This document shows positions 8,314-16,885 of a stretch of DNA of 64,000 nt, one piece after another. The DNA is from Streptomyces diacarni (lineage in GTDB: Bacteria; Actinomycetota; Actinomycetes; Streptomycetales; Streptomycetaceae). The notes beneath the pieces were generated by a model. It worked only from the letters and a program-made list of their open reading frames with translations. It made no database searches and was not told where the DNA came from. The translations under genes were made by a program, and so were the position numbers. Each line of letters begins with the position of its first letter. Positions within the stretch are counted from its first letter, which is position 1. Location of the stretch: positions 1 to 64,000 of the forward strand of contig NZ_QOIN01000034.1 of the NCBI RefSeq assembly GCF_003323715.1. The letters are read 5' to 3'.

Positions 8314-9191
8314 GTGAGCGAGCCCGCGACCATGGCCGAACAGATCGACCCGTCTGACTGGCAGCAAGCCGGTCGGCTGTACCTCATCCGCGGACGCCTT
8401 TTGATCACCTACGGGCATCTGCGTTGTACCGCCCAGACCCGCAGGCAACGGCGCTGCAAACTTTCCACTGATTACCCGCCGAGAGCACGCGAGGAACTGG
8501 TCTCAGTGCAGGTACGCGGAGATGGCTGGGTGCACGCCCGAGAGGTGAACGAGAAGTACGCCGACCGCCTCCTCATGCAGCGATGCGAATACCATGACAC
8601 CCCTGACGCCGCCGACGCCGCCCTTCCTGACTGGCAAACCTACGACCCCGGTCGACACCCTGGCCATGTACTCGGCTTCCCCCGCCAAGCTGCTGCCGCA
8701 GCCCTGGCCCGTGAAGCCTGTCGCATGCAGGCCCGCGACACCGAAGACGCGGCGGACTGGGCCGCCCCAGCCGCGCTCCCCTACGACCCCGCTCTCTTCG
8801 CTCTGGCCATGCGTGTACCCGGCTTACCTGGCGTGCCCGCGGGGTCCTGGCAGCCCTGACCGCAGGCTTCCTCCCCGGCCGGACCCCATCTGCGAGGGAA
8901 CTCGAAGAAGGCCACTCCGAAAGCCCGGATGCCCTCGACAAAGCCCTCGCGGAGCTGCGCTCCCTCAGCTATATCGATCCGGATCCTGCGCAGCGGGCAG
9001 ATGACTCCAGGCTGTCTCCGACCCTGGCTGCCGCCCAGCACGCCTCGCTCCTGCGGCCTCCGCCGCCGGACGTTGTCCCGCCGGACTCGGTCCGTGCCGC
9101 CGTGACTGCAATTGAATTCCGGGTTCGCAGCGATCTGGCCTGCATCGCCGAACGGGCACGCACGCAACCACCGGAGAACTTCGGCTCATGA
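8314..9191 (+). pseudogene. putative winged-helix DNA-binding protein, frameshifted
   Basis: The frame from GTG 8314 (ATG 8332 is an alternative) reads DWQQAGRLYLIRGRLLITYG and ends at 8859 after a nonsense-like tail, GLPGVPAGSWQP. From 8820 another frame carries the expected continuation, RLTWRARGVLAALTAGFLPG, then DKALAELRSLSYIDP, ending at 9191. The LTWRARGxLAxL...ELRxLGY pattern is typical of Streptomyces winged-helix proteins. One extra C in the CCC run at 8818-8820 would join the two into a 292-residue protein with an N-terminal basic/Cys region and a C-terminal winged helix. The break removes the DNA-binding part. It is the fourth homopolymer frameshift in this element. Confidence 0.6.
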
Positions 9192-9286
9192 CCTTGGCCG
9201 ACCGCGACGCCGGGAGCGTGCCCGACGTCGGAGCAATGACCGAAGGACGTCCGCCTGGCCTCCTGATAACGCGCGGCGTGGTCTGA
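9188..9286 (+). CDS. possible 32-residue peptide gene
   Basis: An ATG overlapping the TGA of the upstream frameshifted gene (ATGA) opens a 32-codon frame starting MTLADRDAGSVPDVGAMTEG. The overlap would allow translational coupling. It is short and has no recognisable feature, so it may be chance. The rest of 9287-9484 shows no gene. Confidence 0.25.
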   Translation: MTLADRDAGSVPDVGAMTEGRPPGLLITRGVV

Positions 9287-9484
9287 CCGGTATGAACCAC
9301 CCCTGCTCGCCACCATTCCCAGCCGGTGGCCCTACCGAAGACGAGGTTATGTGGCGGCAGCCGCCCCGGGTGGGTGGGCCAGGTGGTGCGGCGCGCCTCG
9401 CGCGAACGCATGGTCATAGGTGCGGATACGGCCCTCAGCCGGGAGTGTGGTGATGGCTGGCTGGGGCGTAGACACTGGCCTGTC

Positions 9485-10012
9485 ATGGACTCGGGTACTG
9501 CGGCAGTCATCGGTGCGGCCATCGGCGCGATCGGCGGACTGAGCGGCGGCTGGCTGTCCGCGTTGGAGCAGCGCAACCAGCGCAAGGAGGAGCGAAGGCG
9601 CTGGCGTGACGAAACCCGTCGGGACGCGTACGTGGCGGACATCTCCGCGACAAAGCGACTCGCCGCCGCGCAGTGGAAACTGGCCGACTGCTTATGGACG
9701 GAGGAAAGTACCCCCGAGGAGTGGCAGGTCGGCTTCGTCGCGGATCATGAGGCGTGGACCGAGTTCAGCGCCGCCGCAGCGGCCGTCGCGGTGGCGGGAC
9801 CGGCGTCGGCGGCAGAAGCCGCGCACGACCTGCGAACCGCGATGGTCGAGATACAACGCGCCATGATGGCCTGGGTGGCCGCTGCCCGCGAGGTCGGGCA
9901 CGGGCGCCTGGATGAGTTCAACCAGCGCTTCAAAGCGGCAGCCGTGGCCAAGCGACAGCCGGACCTGGACTTCCAGATCGCTGCGCGTGCTGCGTTGAAC
10001 ACCGAGTGCTGA
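9485..10012 (+). CDS. small membrane-anchored coiled-coil protein
   Basis: The 175-residue protein starts most plausibly at ATG 9485. It opens with a glycine-zipper hydrophobic segment (TAAVIGAAIGAIGGLSGGWL, about residues 4-23), then a highly charged helix (EQRNQRKEERRRWRDETRRD) and long Ala-rich helices to the end. This N-terminal helix followed by a basic coiled coil is common in hypothetical proteins of Streptomyces mobile regions. Function is unknown. Codon 69 or so is TTA (in DCLW), rare in Streptomyces. The open frame extends upstream to 9326 but without coding character. Confidence 0.6.
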   Translation: MDSGTAAVIGAAIGAIGGLSGGWLSALEQRNQRKEERRRWRDETRRDAYVADISATKRLAAAQWKLADCLWTEESTPEEWQVGFVADHEAWTEFSAAAAAVAVAGPASAAEAAHDLRTAMVEIQRAMMAWVAAAREVGHGRLDEFNQRFKAAAVAKRQPDLDFQIAARAALNTEC

Positions 10013-10139
10013 AAGAAGACCGCGGAGACGTGATCGGCGCCGATACAGCCCAACCCTCGCCCTGCCATGCGGCCTTGACCGACACCCGGGTTCCACCTTC
10101 CGTGCCCCTGGCGACGGGACACGGCCCAAGCGTCGATGC

Positions 10140-10670
10140 TCAAGAACGTGGTCGGCGCAAGGTCCAGGCTGTGTCGTAGTCCGGGTGGTAGCGGTAAGCC
10201 ATCGCCAGGGCCCTGACTGCGTCCAGCAGCCCCTCGCGTGCGGGGCCGGGCTGCGCATCCTCGTACAGATCCAGGACCATGCGGCGGCTGTCGGCGTTCT
10301 CCAGCGCTGCGGTCGGGCCCCAGGTTGCAATATGGTCAGCGATGCCGCGCTCCGGGCAAGTGACCACAAGCTCATCGTGGCCGTCCACAACGTTCTGGCT
10401 GCGTGGCGGCCAGTGCCGCCACTCCGTGATCCATGCCGCTCCAGCGGTCGCTTCTTCCTCGCCCAGCCGCGCGTGCAGGAACGCGACCACCGCCTCGTGC
10501 GGCCGATCCTCGGGATCGACCGTGAGACGGCGCGCGCCGAGAGCCGGGTCGTCGTCCGGGCAGTAGGTCAGCCATCCGCGCTCGCCGCGGACCAGAACAC
10601 CACCACCGGGCGGCACCCAGGTGGTACACAGCTCACCGGCACACAGTGCTTCATACTTGTTCGTCGCCAT
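10140..10670 (-). CDS. DUF6221-family protein
   Basis: About 176 residues from the ATG at 10670 (MATNKYEALCAG); a GTG at 10718 is an alternative start. An N-terminal 50-residue segment with WVPPGGGVLVRGERGWLTYC precedes a DUF6221-like domain: AVVAFLHARLGEEEATA, HIATWGPTAALENADSRRMV, and the terminal HPDYDTAW signature. DUF6221 proteins are frequent in Streptomyces integrative elements and phages, with no known function. This is the last recognisable gene of the mobile region, less than 300 bp from the tRNA fragment. Confidence 0.7.
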   Translation of the reverse strand: MATNKYEALCAGELCTTWVPPGGGVLVRGERGWLTYCPDDDPALGARRLTVDPEDRPHEAVVAFLHARLGEEEATAGAAWITEWRHWPPRSQNVVDGHDELVVTCPERGIADHIATWGPTAALENADSRRMVLDLYEDAQPGPAREGLLDAVRALAMAYRYHPDYDTAWTLRRPRS

Positions 10671-10718
10671 CCGGGCACGGTACCTGGAGCAGAGCGGCAG
10701 CATGTTGGCGATATTCAC

Positions 10719-11119
10719 GACGGAGAGCCAACACGCAGGTCAGTTTGTGCACCCCCGACAAGACTGGCAACTGACGCACGCATGAGTCACGGTCCGGGCT
10801 TCGCGTGCGACTCTCTGCTCATGGGGGAGCGCAAGGGGAGCGCGGACGCCTTTGGACGGTGCAACACGGGGCATGAAGAGCGGGACCGCGATGAGTGCTC
10901 TGATCTGCGAAAACGGCACCATGGAGCATCGCTCAACATAGCGCGGCGTGGGCACTAACGTGCTCGTAATGCGCAGGTCGTAGGTTCTGCGTGCAGCAGA
11001 GATGCGGCACGCGCTGGGGCCAGCGAGCCACGTGCCCAGGCCCCCTCCGGGCAGGCTGAGGAAGGCGGATGAGCGTGGCGCCGGACCTTTCCCCACCAGG
11101 GCTGGAGGTGGAGTCCGCC
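10719..11119. other. gene-free segment at the mobile element boundary
   Basis: I see no convincing gene in this 400-bp stretch. It holds the tRNA-Thr-like fragment at 10963-10987 and leads into the AGGGACTT repeats at 11120. The short frames present have poor codon bias. It is most simply read as the junction between an integrated element and the chromosomal rnpB locus. Confidence 0.5.
10963..10987 (+). other. tRNA-Thr(CGU) fragment, probable attachment-site core
   Basis: The 25 bases match the part of a tRNA running from the anticodon loop to the start of the T loop: loop CTCGTAA (anticodon CGT), 3' anticodon stem TGCGC, variable loop AGGTC, T stem GTAGG, then TTC. The acceptor and D arms are absent and the sequence diverges after TTC, so this is not a tRNA gene. 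A tRNA segment of this length bounded at the anticodon and T loops is the usual crossover core of tyrosine-recombinase elements. It lies exactly where mobile-element genes give way to rnpB. Confidence 0.6.
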
Positions 11120-11170
11120 AGGGACTTTTCAGGGACTTTCAGCTCTGTCCGAGGGACTTGTGAGGGACTT
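11120..11170. repeat. four direct repeats of AGGGACTT in helical phase
   Basis: AGGGACTT occurs at 11120-11127, 11131-11138, 11152-11159 and 11163-11170. The spacings are 11, 21 and 11 bases, i.e. about one, two and one helical turns. Phased direct repeats near a tRNA-derived core resemble arm-type sites bound by integrases or excisionases. An iteron or transcription-factor array is the alternative. Confidence 0.6.
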
Positions 11171-11202
11171 CGAGCCGCGTAAAGCAGTAAGGGTGTGAAA
11201 GC

Positions 11203-11242
11203 CTGGAAAGGGCCTCCGTCGCTGGTCAGAGGCCCTTTCCAG
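11203..11242 (-). terminator. intrinsic terminator of rnpB
   Basis: CTGGAAAGGGCCTC (11203-11216) pairs perfectly with GAGGCCCTTTCCAG (11229-11242) around a 12-base loop. It lies 20 bases beyond the 3' end of RNase P RNA on the strand that rnpB is transcribed from. Confidence 0.8.
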
Positions 11243-11263
11243 GGTGAAGCCCCAGGTGGGGGC

Positions 11264-11681
11264 GGACGAGTCGGCCTGTACGCCGGGTTCTGTTCCTTCG
11301 GGGCCTTGCGGCGCCCGGAGGCGACGGTCATCCATCTAGGGCCGGTGTTGCCACCGGCCTCGTGCGGTCTACCCGCGGACTCGGGCGGGCAGCCCTCGGT
11401 CGTCCGCGCAGAGCCGCGAGTGCGGCCCCTCTTGACCTTGCTCCGGATGGGGTTTACCGAGCCGCCCAGGTCGCCCTGGGCGCTGGTGGTCTCTTACACC
11501 ACCGTTTCACCCTTACCGGTAGCCGTACGGATACGGCACCGGCGGTCTGCTTTCTGTGGCACTGTCCCGCGGGTCACCCCGGGTGGGCGTTACCCACCAT
11601 CCTGCCCTGTGGAGCCCGGACGTTCCTCGGCGAGGAAGCGGCTCGCTCCCTCGACGCGACCGTCCGGCCGGCTCGTCCGCC
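11264..11681 (-). ncRNA. rnpB: RNase P RNA, class A
   Basis: The leftward strand carries the conserved RNase P RNA blocks in order: GAGGAACGTCCGGGCTCC (around 11612-11629, the actinobacterial P3-P4 region), CACAGAAAGCAGACCGCC (around 11540-11559), GGTAAGGGTGAAACGG (around 11503-11518), and a 3' end near CCGGCGTACAGGCCGACTCG. The 5' GGACGAG (about 11672-11678) and the 3' CTCGTCC (about 11264-11270) can pair as helix P1, which sets the ends to within a few bases. The length of about 418 nt is normal for Streptomyces. The RNA is the catalytic subunit that matures tRNA 5' ends. Confidence 0.95.
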
Positions 11682-11758
11682 GTGCCGCCCATGCTACCCG
11701 GCGACCGGCGGAGCACCGCACGCCCGGCGCCCGCCGCGGCCGGGCCCCCGAGGGGGCC

Positions 11759-12994
11759 TCAGCGCAGGTGGAGGTCGTCGGGGGTGAGCTCGTCCGGTGT
11801 GCGGTGGCCCGTCAGGCCCAGCGTGAGGTCGAGGTCGGCCAGCAGGGAGCGCAGCACGTGGCGTACGCCGTCCTCGCCGCCGTGCGCGAGACCGTAGGCG
11901 AACGGCCGTCCGACCAGCACGGCGCGGGCGCCCAGCGCGAGCGCCTTGAGCACGTCGGCGCCGGTGCGGATCCCCGAGTCGAACAGCACCTCCACGCCCG
12001 TGCCTTCGAGCGCCCGTACGGCTGCGGGCAGCGCGTCCAGTGACGCCATCGCGCCGTCGACCTGGCGGCCCCCGTGGTTGGAGACGACGATGCCGTCCAT
12101 GCCCGCGTCGGCGGCGCGGCGGGCGTCGTCCGGGTGCTGGATGCCCTTGAGGACGATCGGGCCGTCCCAGTGCTCCCGCAGGAACGGCAGCCTGTCCCAC
12201 GACCTGTCCGTCCCGGTGAACATCGGCACCCAGCGCAGCACCGCCGCGGCCAGGTCCTCCTCGGGAGGCTTGGCCAGCCCCGCGCGGAAGGCCGGGTCGG
12301 AGAACGGGATCGCCGTGCCGACGCCCCGGATGAACGGCAGGTAGGCCCGGTCCAGGTCCTGTGGACGCCAGGCCAGCGTCCAGGTGTCGAGGGTGACGAC
12401 GAGCGTGGTGTACCCGGCACGGCGCGCCCGCCCGAGGATGCTGGCGCACACCTCGTCGTCGTTCGGCCAGTAGAGCTGGAACCAGCGCGACGCCCCCGCG
12501 CCGTCTGCGCCGCTGTCGTCGCCGGCTTCCGCGACGTCTTCGAGGGTGTGGGACGAGGCGGTGGACAGCGTCATCGTCAGCCCGAGCGAGGCCGCGGCGC
12601 GCGCGGTGGCCGGCTCGGCGTCCGGGTGCACGATCGACTGCACCCCGAGCGGCGCGAGCAGCACGGGCGCGGGCATCGGGGTGCCCAGCACGATGGTGCG
12701 CAGGTCGCGGTGGGTCGCGTCGGTGAGCATGCGCGGGACGAGCCGGTGACGGTCGAACGCCTCCCGGTTGGCGCGGTGGGTGGCGCCGGAGCCGGCGGAG
12801 CCCGCGAGGTAGCCGAAGGCGCCGGCGTCGAGGTGGGCGCGGGCCGAGGCGCCGAGGGCCGTGCCGTCGGTGGTGAACGGGGGTACGCGGTCCTCGAGGC
12901 CGTGCAGGTAGATCTCGTTCTGGTAGTTCGCGAAGTGCGCGGGGGCCGGGGTGGGTGTGGGGTCGGGGGAGGACGTGGGCGCGGGGTCGGTCAC
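11759..12994 (-). CDS. FMN-dependent 2-hydroxyacid oxidase (lactate 2-monooxygenase-like)
   Basis: The 411-residue protein starts at GTG 12994, six bases after AAGGAG. It covers the full FMN-dependent alpha-hydroxy-acid dehydrogenase TIM barrel: the FMN-binding PVLLAPLGVQSIVHPDAE region, VVTLDTWTLAWRPQDLD, IVLKGIQHPDDARRAADAG, the active-site SNHGGRQVDGA (catalytic His and substrate Arg), VLFDSGIRTGADVLKALALG, and VLVGRPFAYG. The relatively long loop and the YLAGSAGSGATHRANREAFD start resemble lactate 2-monooxygenases, which oxidise L-lactate to acetate and CO2. A simple oxidase or dehydrogenase acting on another hydroxyacid cannot be excluded. It lies 131 bp downstream of a short-chain dehydrogenase on the same strand. 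Confidence 0.85.
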   Translation of the reverse strand: MTDPAPTSSPDPTPTPAPAHFANYQNEIYLHGLEDRVPPFTTDGTALGASARAHLDAGAFGYLAGSAGSGATHRANREAFDRHRLVPRMLTDATHRDLRTIVLGTPMPAPVLLAPLGVQSIVHPDAEPATARAAASLGLTMTLSTASSHTLEDVAEAGDDSGADGAGASRWFQLYWPNDDEVCASILGRARRAGYTTLVVTLDTWTLAWRPQDLDRAYLPFIRGVGTAIPFSDPAFRAGLAKPPEEDLAAAVLRWVPMFTGTDRSWDRLPFLREHWDGPIVLKGIQHPDDARRAADAGMDGIVVSNHGGRQVDGAMASLDALPAAVRALEGTGVEVLFDSGIRTGADVLKALALGARAVLVGRPFAYGLAHGGEDGVRHVLRSLLADLDLTLGLTGHRTPDELTPDDLHLR

Positions 12995-13125
12995 GGTGGG
13001 CTCCTTCACGGTCGCTGCGCGCCGAGTCTGCTGCGCCGCGGCCCGCTCAGGCCACAGCGGGGACGGTCCGGGGAACGTGATCTCGGCCTCAGGTCCGAGG
13101 GTGGCGTGCGCGGCCCGTATCCGGT

Positions 13126-13929
13126 TCAGCCGCGCCCGATGTAGGGCATCTTCGTGGCCATCACCGTCGCGAACTGGACGTTGGCCTCCCTGGGCAGGGA
13201 GGCCATGTGGCGCACGGTGCGGGCGACGTCGGCGGCGTCCATGGTGGGTTCCGCCGCGACGCTGCCGTCGGCCTGGGGCACGCCCCGGGTCATGGCGGCG
13301 GTCATCTCGGTGGCGGCGTTGCCGATGTCGATCTGGCCGCAGGCGATGTCGTACGGACGGCCGTCCAGGGACAGGGACTTGGTCAGGCCGGTGACGGCGT
13401 GCTTGGTGGCGGTGTAGGCGAGGGAGCCGGGGCGCGGGGTGTGCGCGGACAGGGAGCCGTTGTTGATGATGCGGCCTCCCTGGGGGTGCTGATCCCGCAT
13501 CAGCCGAAAGGCGCCCTGGGCGCACAGGAAGGCGCCGTGCAGGTTGACGTCGACGACGTGGCGCCACTGCTCGAAGGTGAGGTCCTCCAGCGGTACGCCG
13601 GGCCCGAAGGTGCCCGCGTTGTTGAAGAGCAGGTCGAGCCGCCCCCAGGTGTCGCGCACCGTCTCGAAGAGGGCGGTGACCGCCGCCGGTTCCGTGACGT
13701 CGGTGGCCACGCACAGGGTGCTCGCGTCGCCGCCGGCGAGCGTGGCGGTCTCCTCCAGCGCCGCGTGCCTGCGGCCGGCCAGCGCCACCGACCAGCCGGC
13801 ATCGGCCAGCTCCAGAGCGACGGCCCGCCCGATGCCGGAGCCCGCGCCGGTGACCACCGCGGTGCTGTGCCGGGGGGCCGGGGCGGGCGCGTCGTGGTTG
13901 TCGTGCTGCTGCTGGTGCTCCTGCGTCAT
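13126..13929 (-). CDS. SDR-family NAD(P)-dependent oxidoreductase
   Basis: The 267-residue classical short-chain dehydrogenase starts at ATG 13929 ([13 protein letters not shown]). The cofactor motif TGAGSGIG lies near residues 27-34. NNAGTFGPG is the NNAG motif. The catalytic Ser is in [14 protein letters not shown], and YTATK is the YxxxK pair. The C-terminal [20 protein letters not shown] is common in actinobacterial SDRs acting on unknown alcohols. The substrate cannot be told. The gene precedes the hydroxyacid oxidase on the same strand and is divergent from the MFS exporter. Confidence 0.85.
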   Translation of the reverse strand: MTQEHQQQHDNHDAPAPAPRHSTAVVTGAGSGIGRAVALELADAGWSVALAGRRHAALEETATLAGGDASTLCVATDVTEPAAVTALFETVRDTWGRLDLLFNNAGTFGPGVPLEDLTFEQWRHVVDVNLHGAFLCAQGAFRLMRDQHPQGGRIINNGSLSAHTPRPGSLAYTATKHAVTGLTKSLSLDGRPYDIACGQIDIGNAATEMTAAMTRGVPQADGSVAAEPTMDAADVARTVRHMASLPREANVQFATVMATKMPYIGRG

Positions 13930-14116
13930 GGGCGCAGCGTACGCGGGGTCCTGCGCGCCGCCGTCCGGTGTGGGGTTCGTCTCCGGGCCCGTCTCCGGGC
14001 CCGTTCCCGGGCCCGTTTCCGGCCAGGTGGGGAGGGGGTCGGCGAACAAAGATATGGGCCGGTGCCGGAAAGCCTGGGAGAATGTTCGCGCCCGTGACAA
14101 TCTCCTGGAGAGGTGC

Positions 14117-15499
14117 ATGACCAGCCCCGGCCCCCAGCAACCGGCCGCAATACCCGCCGAGACCTCGCAGCCCCCGCACCACGAGCCCCCGCTCCACCCG
14201 CAGTCCGCGCACCCGCACCCGCACCCGTCTCCCGCCTCCTCCCGTCGCGCACCGGCCTCCGCCGCCGGAACAGCCCCCTCCGCGCCAGGCCTGACGCGCC
14301 GCCGCCGCGCGGGACTGCTGATCACCCTCATCCTCGGCGGGCTCACCGCGCTTCCGCCCCTGTCCATCGACATGTACCTCCCGGCGCTGCCGGAGGTCGG
14401 CGGCGCGCTCCACGTGCCCGCCGCCACCGCACAGCTCACCCTCACGGCCTGCCTGATCGGGCTCGCCGTCGGCCAGCTGATCGTCGGCCCGATGAGCGAC
14501 AGGTTTGGGCGGCGCCGCCCGCTGCTGATCGGCATGAGCGCCTACGTCGTGGCGGGTGTGGCGTGCGCGCTGGCACCGACCGCCGCGACGCTCACCGTCT
14601 GCCGGCTCGTCCAGGGGCTCGCCGGTGCGGCCGGGGTGGTGATCGCGCGGGCCGTGGTCCGCGACCTGTACGACGGGCTGGCGATGGCCCGCTTCTTCTC
14701 CACCCTCATGCTGATCTCCGGCGTCGCGCCGATCCTCGCGCCCGTCCTGGGCGGTCAGGTGCTGCGCTTCACCGACTGGCGGGGCGTCTTCGTCATCCTC
14801 TCCGCCATCGGGCTGCTGCTCGTCCTGGTCGTTGCGCGCAAGCTGCCGGAGACGCTGCCGGCCGAGCAGCGGCACAGGGGCGGGCTGGCCGACGCGCTGC
14901 GCAGCATGCGCGCGCTGCTGGCCGACCGGGTCTTCGCCGGCTATCTGCTGACCGGCAGCCTGGCCTTCGCCGCCCTGTTCTCCTACGTGTCGGCGTCGCC
15001 GTTCGTCATGCAGGAGATCTACGGTGCGTCGCCGCAGACCTTCAGCCTGCTGTTCATGGTCAACTCGATCGGCATCGTCGCCTTCGGGCAGCTCAACGGC
15101 AAGGTGCTGGTCGGCCGGGTCTCCCTGGACCGGGTGCTGGCGTTCGGGCTGTGCATGGTGGGCGCCGCCACGGTGGCGCTGCTGGTGATGACGACCGGCG
15201 TGTTCGGCGAGGTCGGACTCGCGCCGCTGGCGACGGGCCTGTGCGTGCTGATGTCCGGGATGGGTCTGATCATGCCCAACGCCAACTCGCAGGCCCTGAT
15301 GCGCACCCCGCACTCCGCCGGGTCCGCCTCGGCGCTGCTGGGCACCACGCAGTTCCTCGTCGGTGCTCTCGCCTCGCCGCTGGTGGGCGTCGCGGGGGAG
15401 CAGACGGCCGTGCCCATGGCGCTCGTCCAGTTCAGCGCGGTGGCACTCGCCGCGCTCGCCTTCGTGGGACTCTGCCGCCCATGGCGCGTACGCGACTGA
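14117..15499 (+). CDS. Bcr/CflA-family multidrug efflux MFS transporter
   Basis: The 460-residue protein starts at ATG 14117 behind GGAGAGG. A 60-residue Pro/His/Ala-rich cytoplasmic tail precedes twelve predicted membrane helices. [20 protein letters not shown] at the first helix and [16 protein letters not shown] (MFS motif A) after the second, with [11 protein letters not shown], identify the Bcr/CflA drug:proton antiporter branch (TIGR00710-like). These export drugs such as bicyclomycin, chloramphenicol or sulfonamides. The long N-terminal tail is longer than usual. The serine-hydrolase gene overlaps its 3' end by 19 bases, suggesting co-expression. Confidence 0.85.
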   Translation: MTSPGPQQPAAIPAETSQPPHHEPPLHPQSAHPHPHPSPASSRRAPASAAGTAPSAPGLTRRRRAGLLITLILGGLTALPPLSIDMYLPALPEVGGALHVPAATAQLTLTACLIGLAVGQLIVGPMSDRFGRRRPLLIGMSAYVVAGVACALAPTAATLTVCRLVQGLAGAAGVVIARAVVRDLYDGLAMARFFSTLMLISGVAPILAPVLGGQVLRFTDWRGVFVILSAIGLLLVLVVARKLPETLPAEQRHRGGLADALRSMRALLADRVFAGYLLTGSLAFAALFSYVSASPFVMQEIYGASPQTFSLLFMVNSIGIVAFGQLNGKVLVGRVSLDRVLAFGLCMVGAATVALLVMTTGVFGEVGLAPLATGLCVLMSGMGLIMPNANSQALMRTPHSAGSASALLGTTQFLVGALASPLVGVAGEQTAVPMALVQFSAVALAALAFVGLCRPWRVRD

Positions 15500-16782
15500 A
15501 GAGCGCGGCCTCGCTGGAGGGCGCCGAGCGGCGCCGCTTCCAGCGCAAGGCCGGGCTCGCCACCGAACACCTGGCCGACCTGACCGGCGACATCGACCGG
15601 CTGCCCGCCACCGGATGGTGCGCGGGCGCCGTCGTGCTGGCCGGCCGCGGCCCGTACGTCGCCGTCGAGCACGCGGCCGGATGGGCGCTGCGGTACGCCG
15701 CCTGGGACCCCGGGGCCGGGCGGCCCGTCGAACTGCCGCGGGAGAAGTGGCTGCCGATGCGGCCCGGCACCGTCTTCGACGTGGCCTCCCTCACCAAGCT
15801 GTTCACCGCCGTCGCCGCCCTCCAGCAGGTCGAGCGCGGCGCCCTCGACCTGGACGCGCTCGTTATCGAGTACGCCGACCCGCGTGCCGGGCTGGTCACC
15901 GACCACGGCATCACCGTGCGCCACCTGCTCACCCACACCTCGGGGCTACGGGCCGAGCTGCCCTTCTACGAGCACAACACCGCCGAGCACGCCGCGCTGC
16001 TGTGGTCGGAGAAGCCCCTCACCGAGCCCGGCGGCCGGCACCTGTACTCGGACCTCAACCTGCTCTTGCTCGAACGGGTGCTCTACCAGGTCACCGGCCG
16101 GGCCCTGGACGCCCTGGTACGCGACGGCATCACCAAGCCGCTCGGCATGACCAGGACCCGCTTCAGCCCGCCCCGCTCCTGGCGCCCCCACATCGCCGCC
16201 ACGGAGGACCAGCGCAAACCCTGGGCCAAGCTCAACCGCGGCCTGGTGCACGGACGCGTCCACGACGAGAACGCCTACGCCATGGGCGGCGTCGCCGGGC
16301 ACGCCGGGCTCTTCTCCACCGCCCACGACCTGGCCGTCCTGTGCCGCACGCTGCTGACCGGCGGGGCCTACGGCCCGGCCCGCATCCTGGCCCCCTCCTC
16401 GGTGTCCGCCCTGCTCGACCCGCCGGGCCTCGGCTTCCAGACCGGCGCCGCCTGGTTCATGGGCGAACTGGCGACACCACCCCCCGGGCCCGCGCCCGGC
16501 CCGGCGTCCGGTGCCGGCACCCCGTCCGAGAACGAGACCGGGGCCGAGCCAAGGACCGGGGCCCAGCCAGGGGCCGGGACCGCCTCCACCCCCGCCTCCC
16601 GGACCACCCCCGCCTCCCGGGCCGCCGGGCACACCGGCTTCACCGGCACCAGCCTCGTCCTCGACCCCGTGACCGACACCTTCCTGGTGCTGCTGGCCAA
16701 CACGGTGCACCCGGTGCGCAGGCCCGCCGACAGCCGCCCCCGCGCGGCGGCGGCCACCAGACTGGCCCGGGCGGTGCGCTGA
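15481..16782 (+). CDS. beta-lactamase/PBP-like serine hydrolase
   Basis: The 433-residue protein starts at ATG 15481, inside the end of the transporter gene. It belongs to the class C beta-lactamase/esterase superfamily: SLTK (SxxK, in FDVASLTKLFTAVAAL, near residue 104), YSDLN (YxN, near residue 185) and HTGFTG (KTG equivalent, near residue 380). HLLTHTSGLRAELPFY and GMTRTRFSP are typical family blocks. No signal peptide is evident, so a cytoplasmic esterase or peptidase is more likely than a secreted beta-lactamase. An unusual 50-residue Pro/Thr/Ala-rich insert (about 337-380) precedes the HTG motif. Confidence 0.8.
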   Translation: MARTRLKSAASLEGAERRRFQRKAGLATEHLADLTGDIDRLPATGWCAGAVVLAGRGPYVAVEHAAGWALRYAAWDPGAGRPVELPREKWLPMRPGTVFDVASLTKLFTAVAALQQVERGALDLDALVIEYADPRAGLVTDHGITVRHLLTHTSGLRAELPFYEHNTAEHAALLWSEKPLTEPGGRHLYSDLNLLLLERVLYQVTGRALDALVRDGITKPLGMTRTRFSPPRSWRPHIAATEDQRKPWAKLNRGLVHGRVHDENAYAMGGVAGHAGLFSTAHDLAVLCRTLLTGGAYGPARILAPSSVSALLDPPGLGFQTGAAWFMGELATPPPGPAPGPASGAGTPSENETGAEPRTGAQPGAGTASTPASRTTPASRAAGHTGFTGTSLVLDPVTDTFLVLLANTVHPVRRPADSRPRAAAATRLARAVR

Positions 16783-16885
16783 GCGCGTACCGCCGGGGCG
16801 AGGCGGCGGGCTCCCGGAGCGAGGTGCCGGGCCGCCAGGGCGAGGCGGCGGGCGACACGCCGCGACTTCCTACACTGGTTTCGTG

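Noticed and set aside
10739-10777. Inverted pair GTCAGTT ... AACTGAC near the element boundary
   Set aside because: Seven-bp arms with a long spacer are expected by chance at this length, and nothing else supports a role.
11759-15313. A 1184-codon open frame on the minus strand spanning several genes
   Set aside because: Only its first 411 codons from 12994 carry a recognisable protein. The rest is antisense or out of frame to the SDR and MFS genes and is a by-product of high GC.
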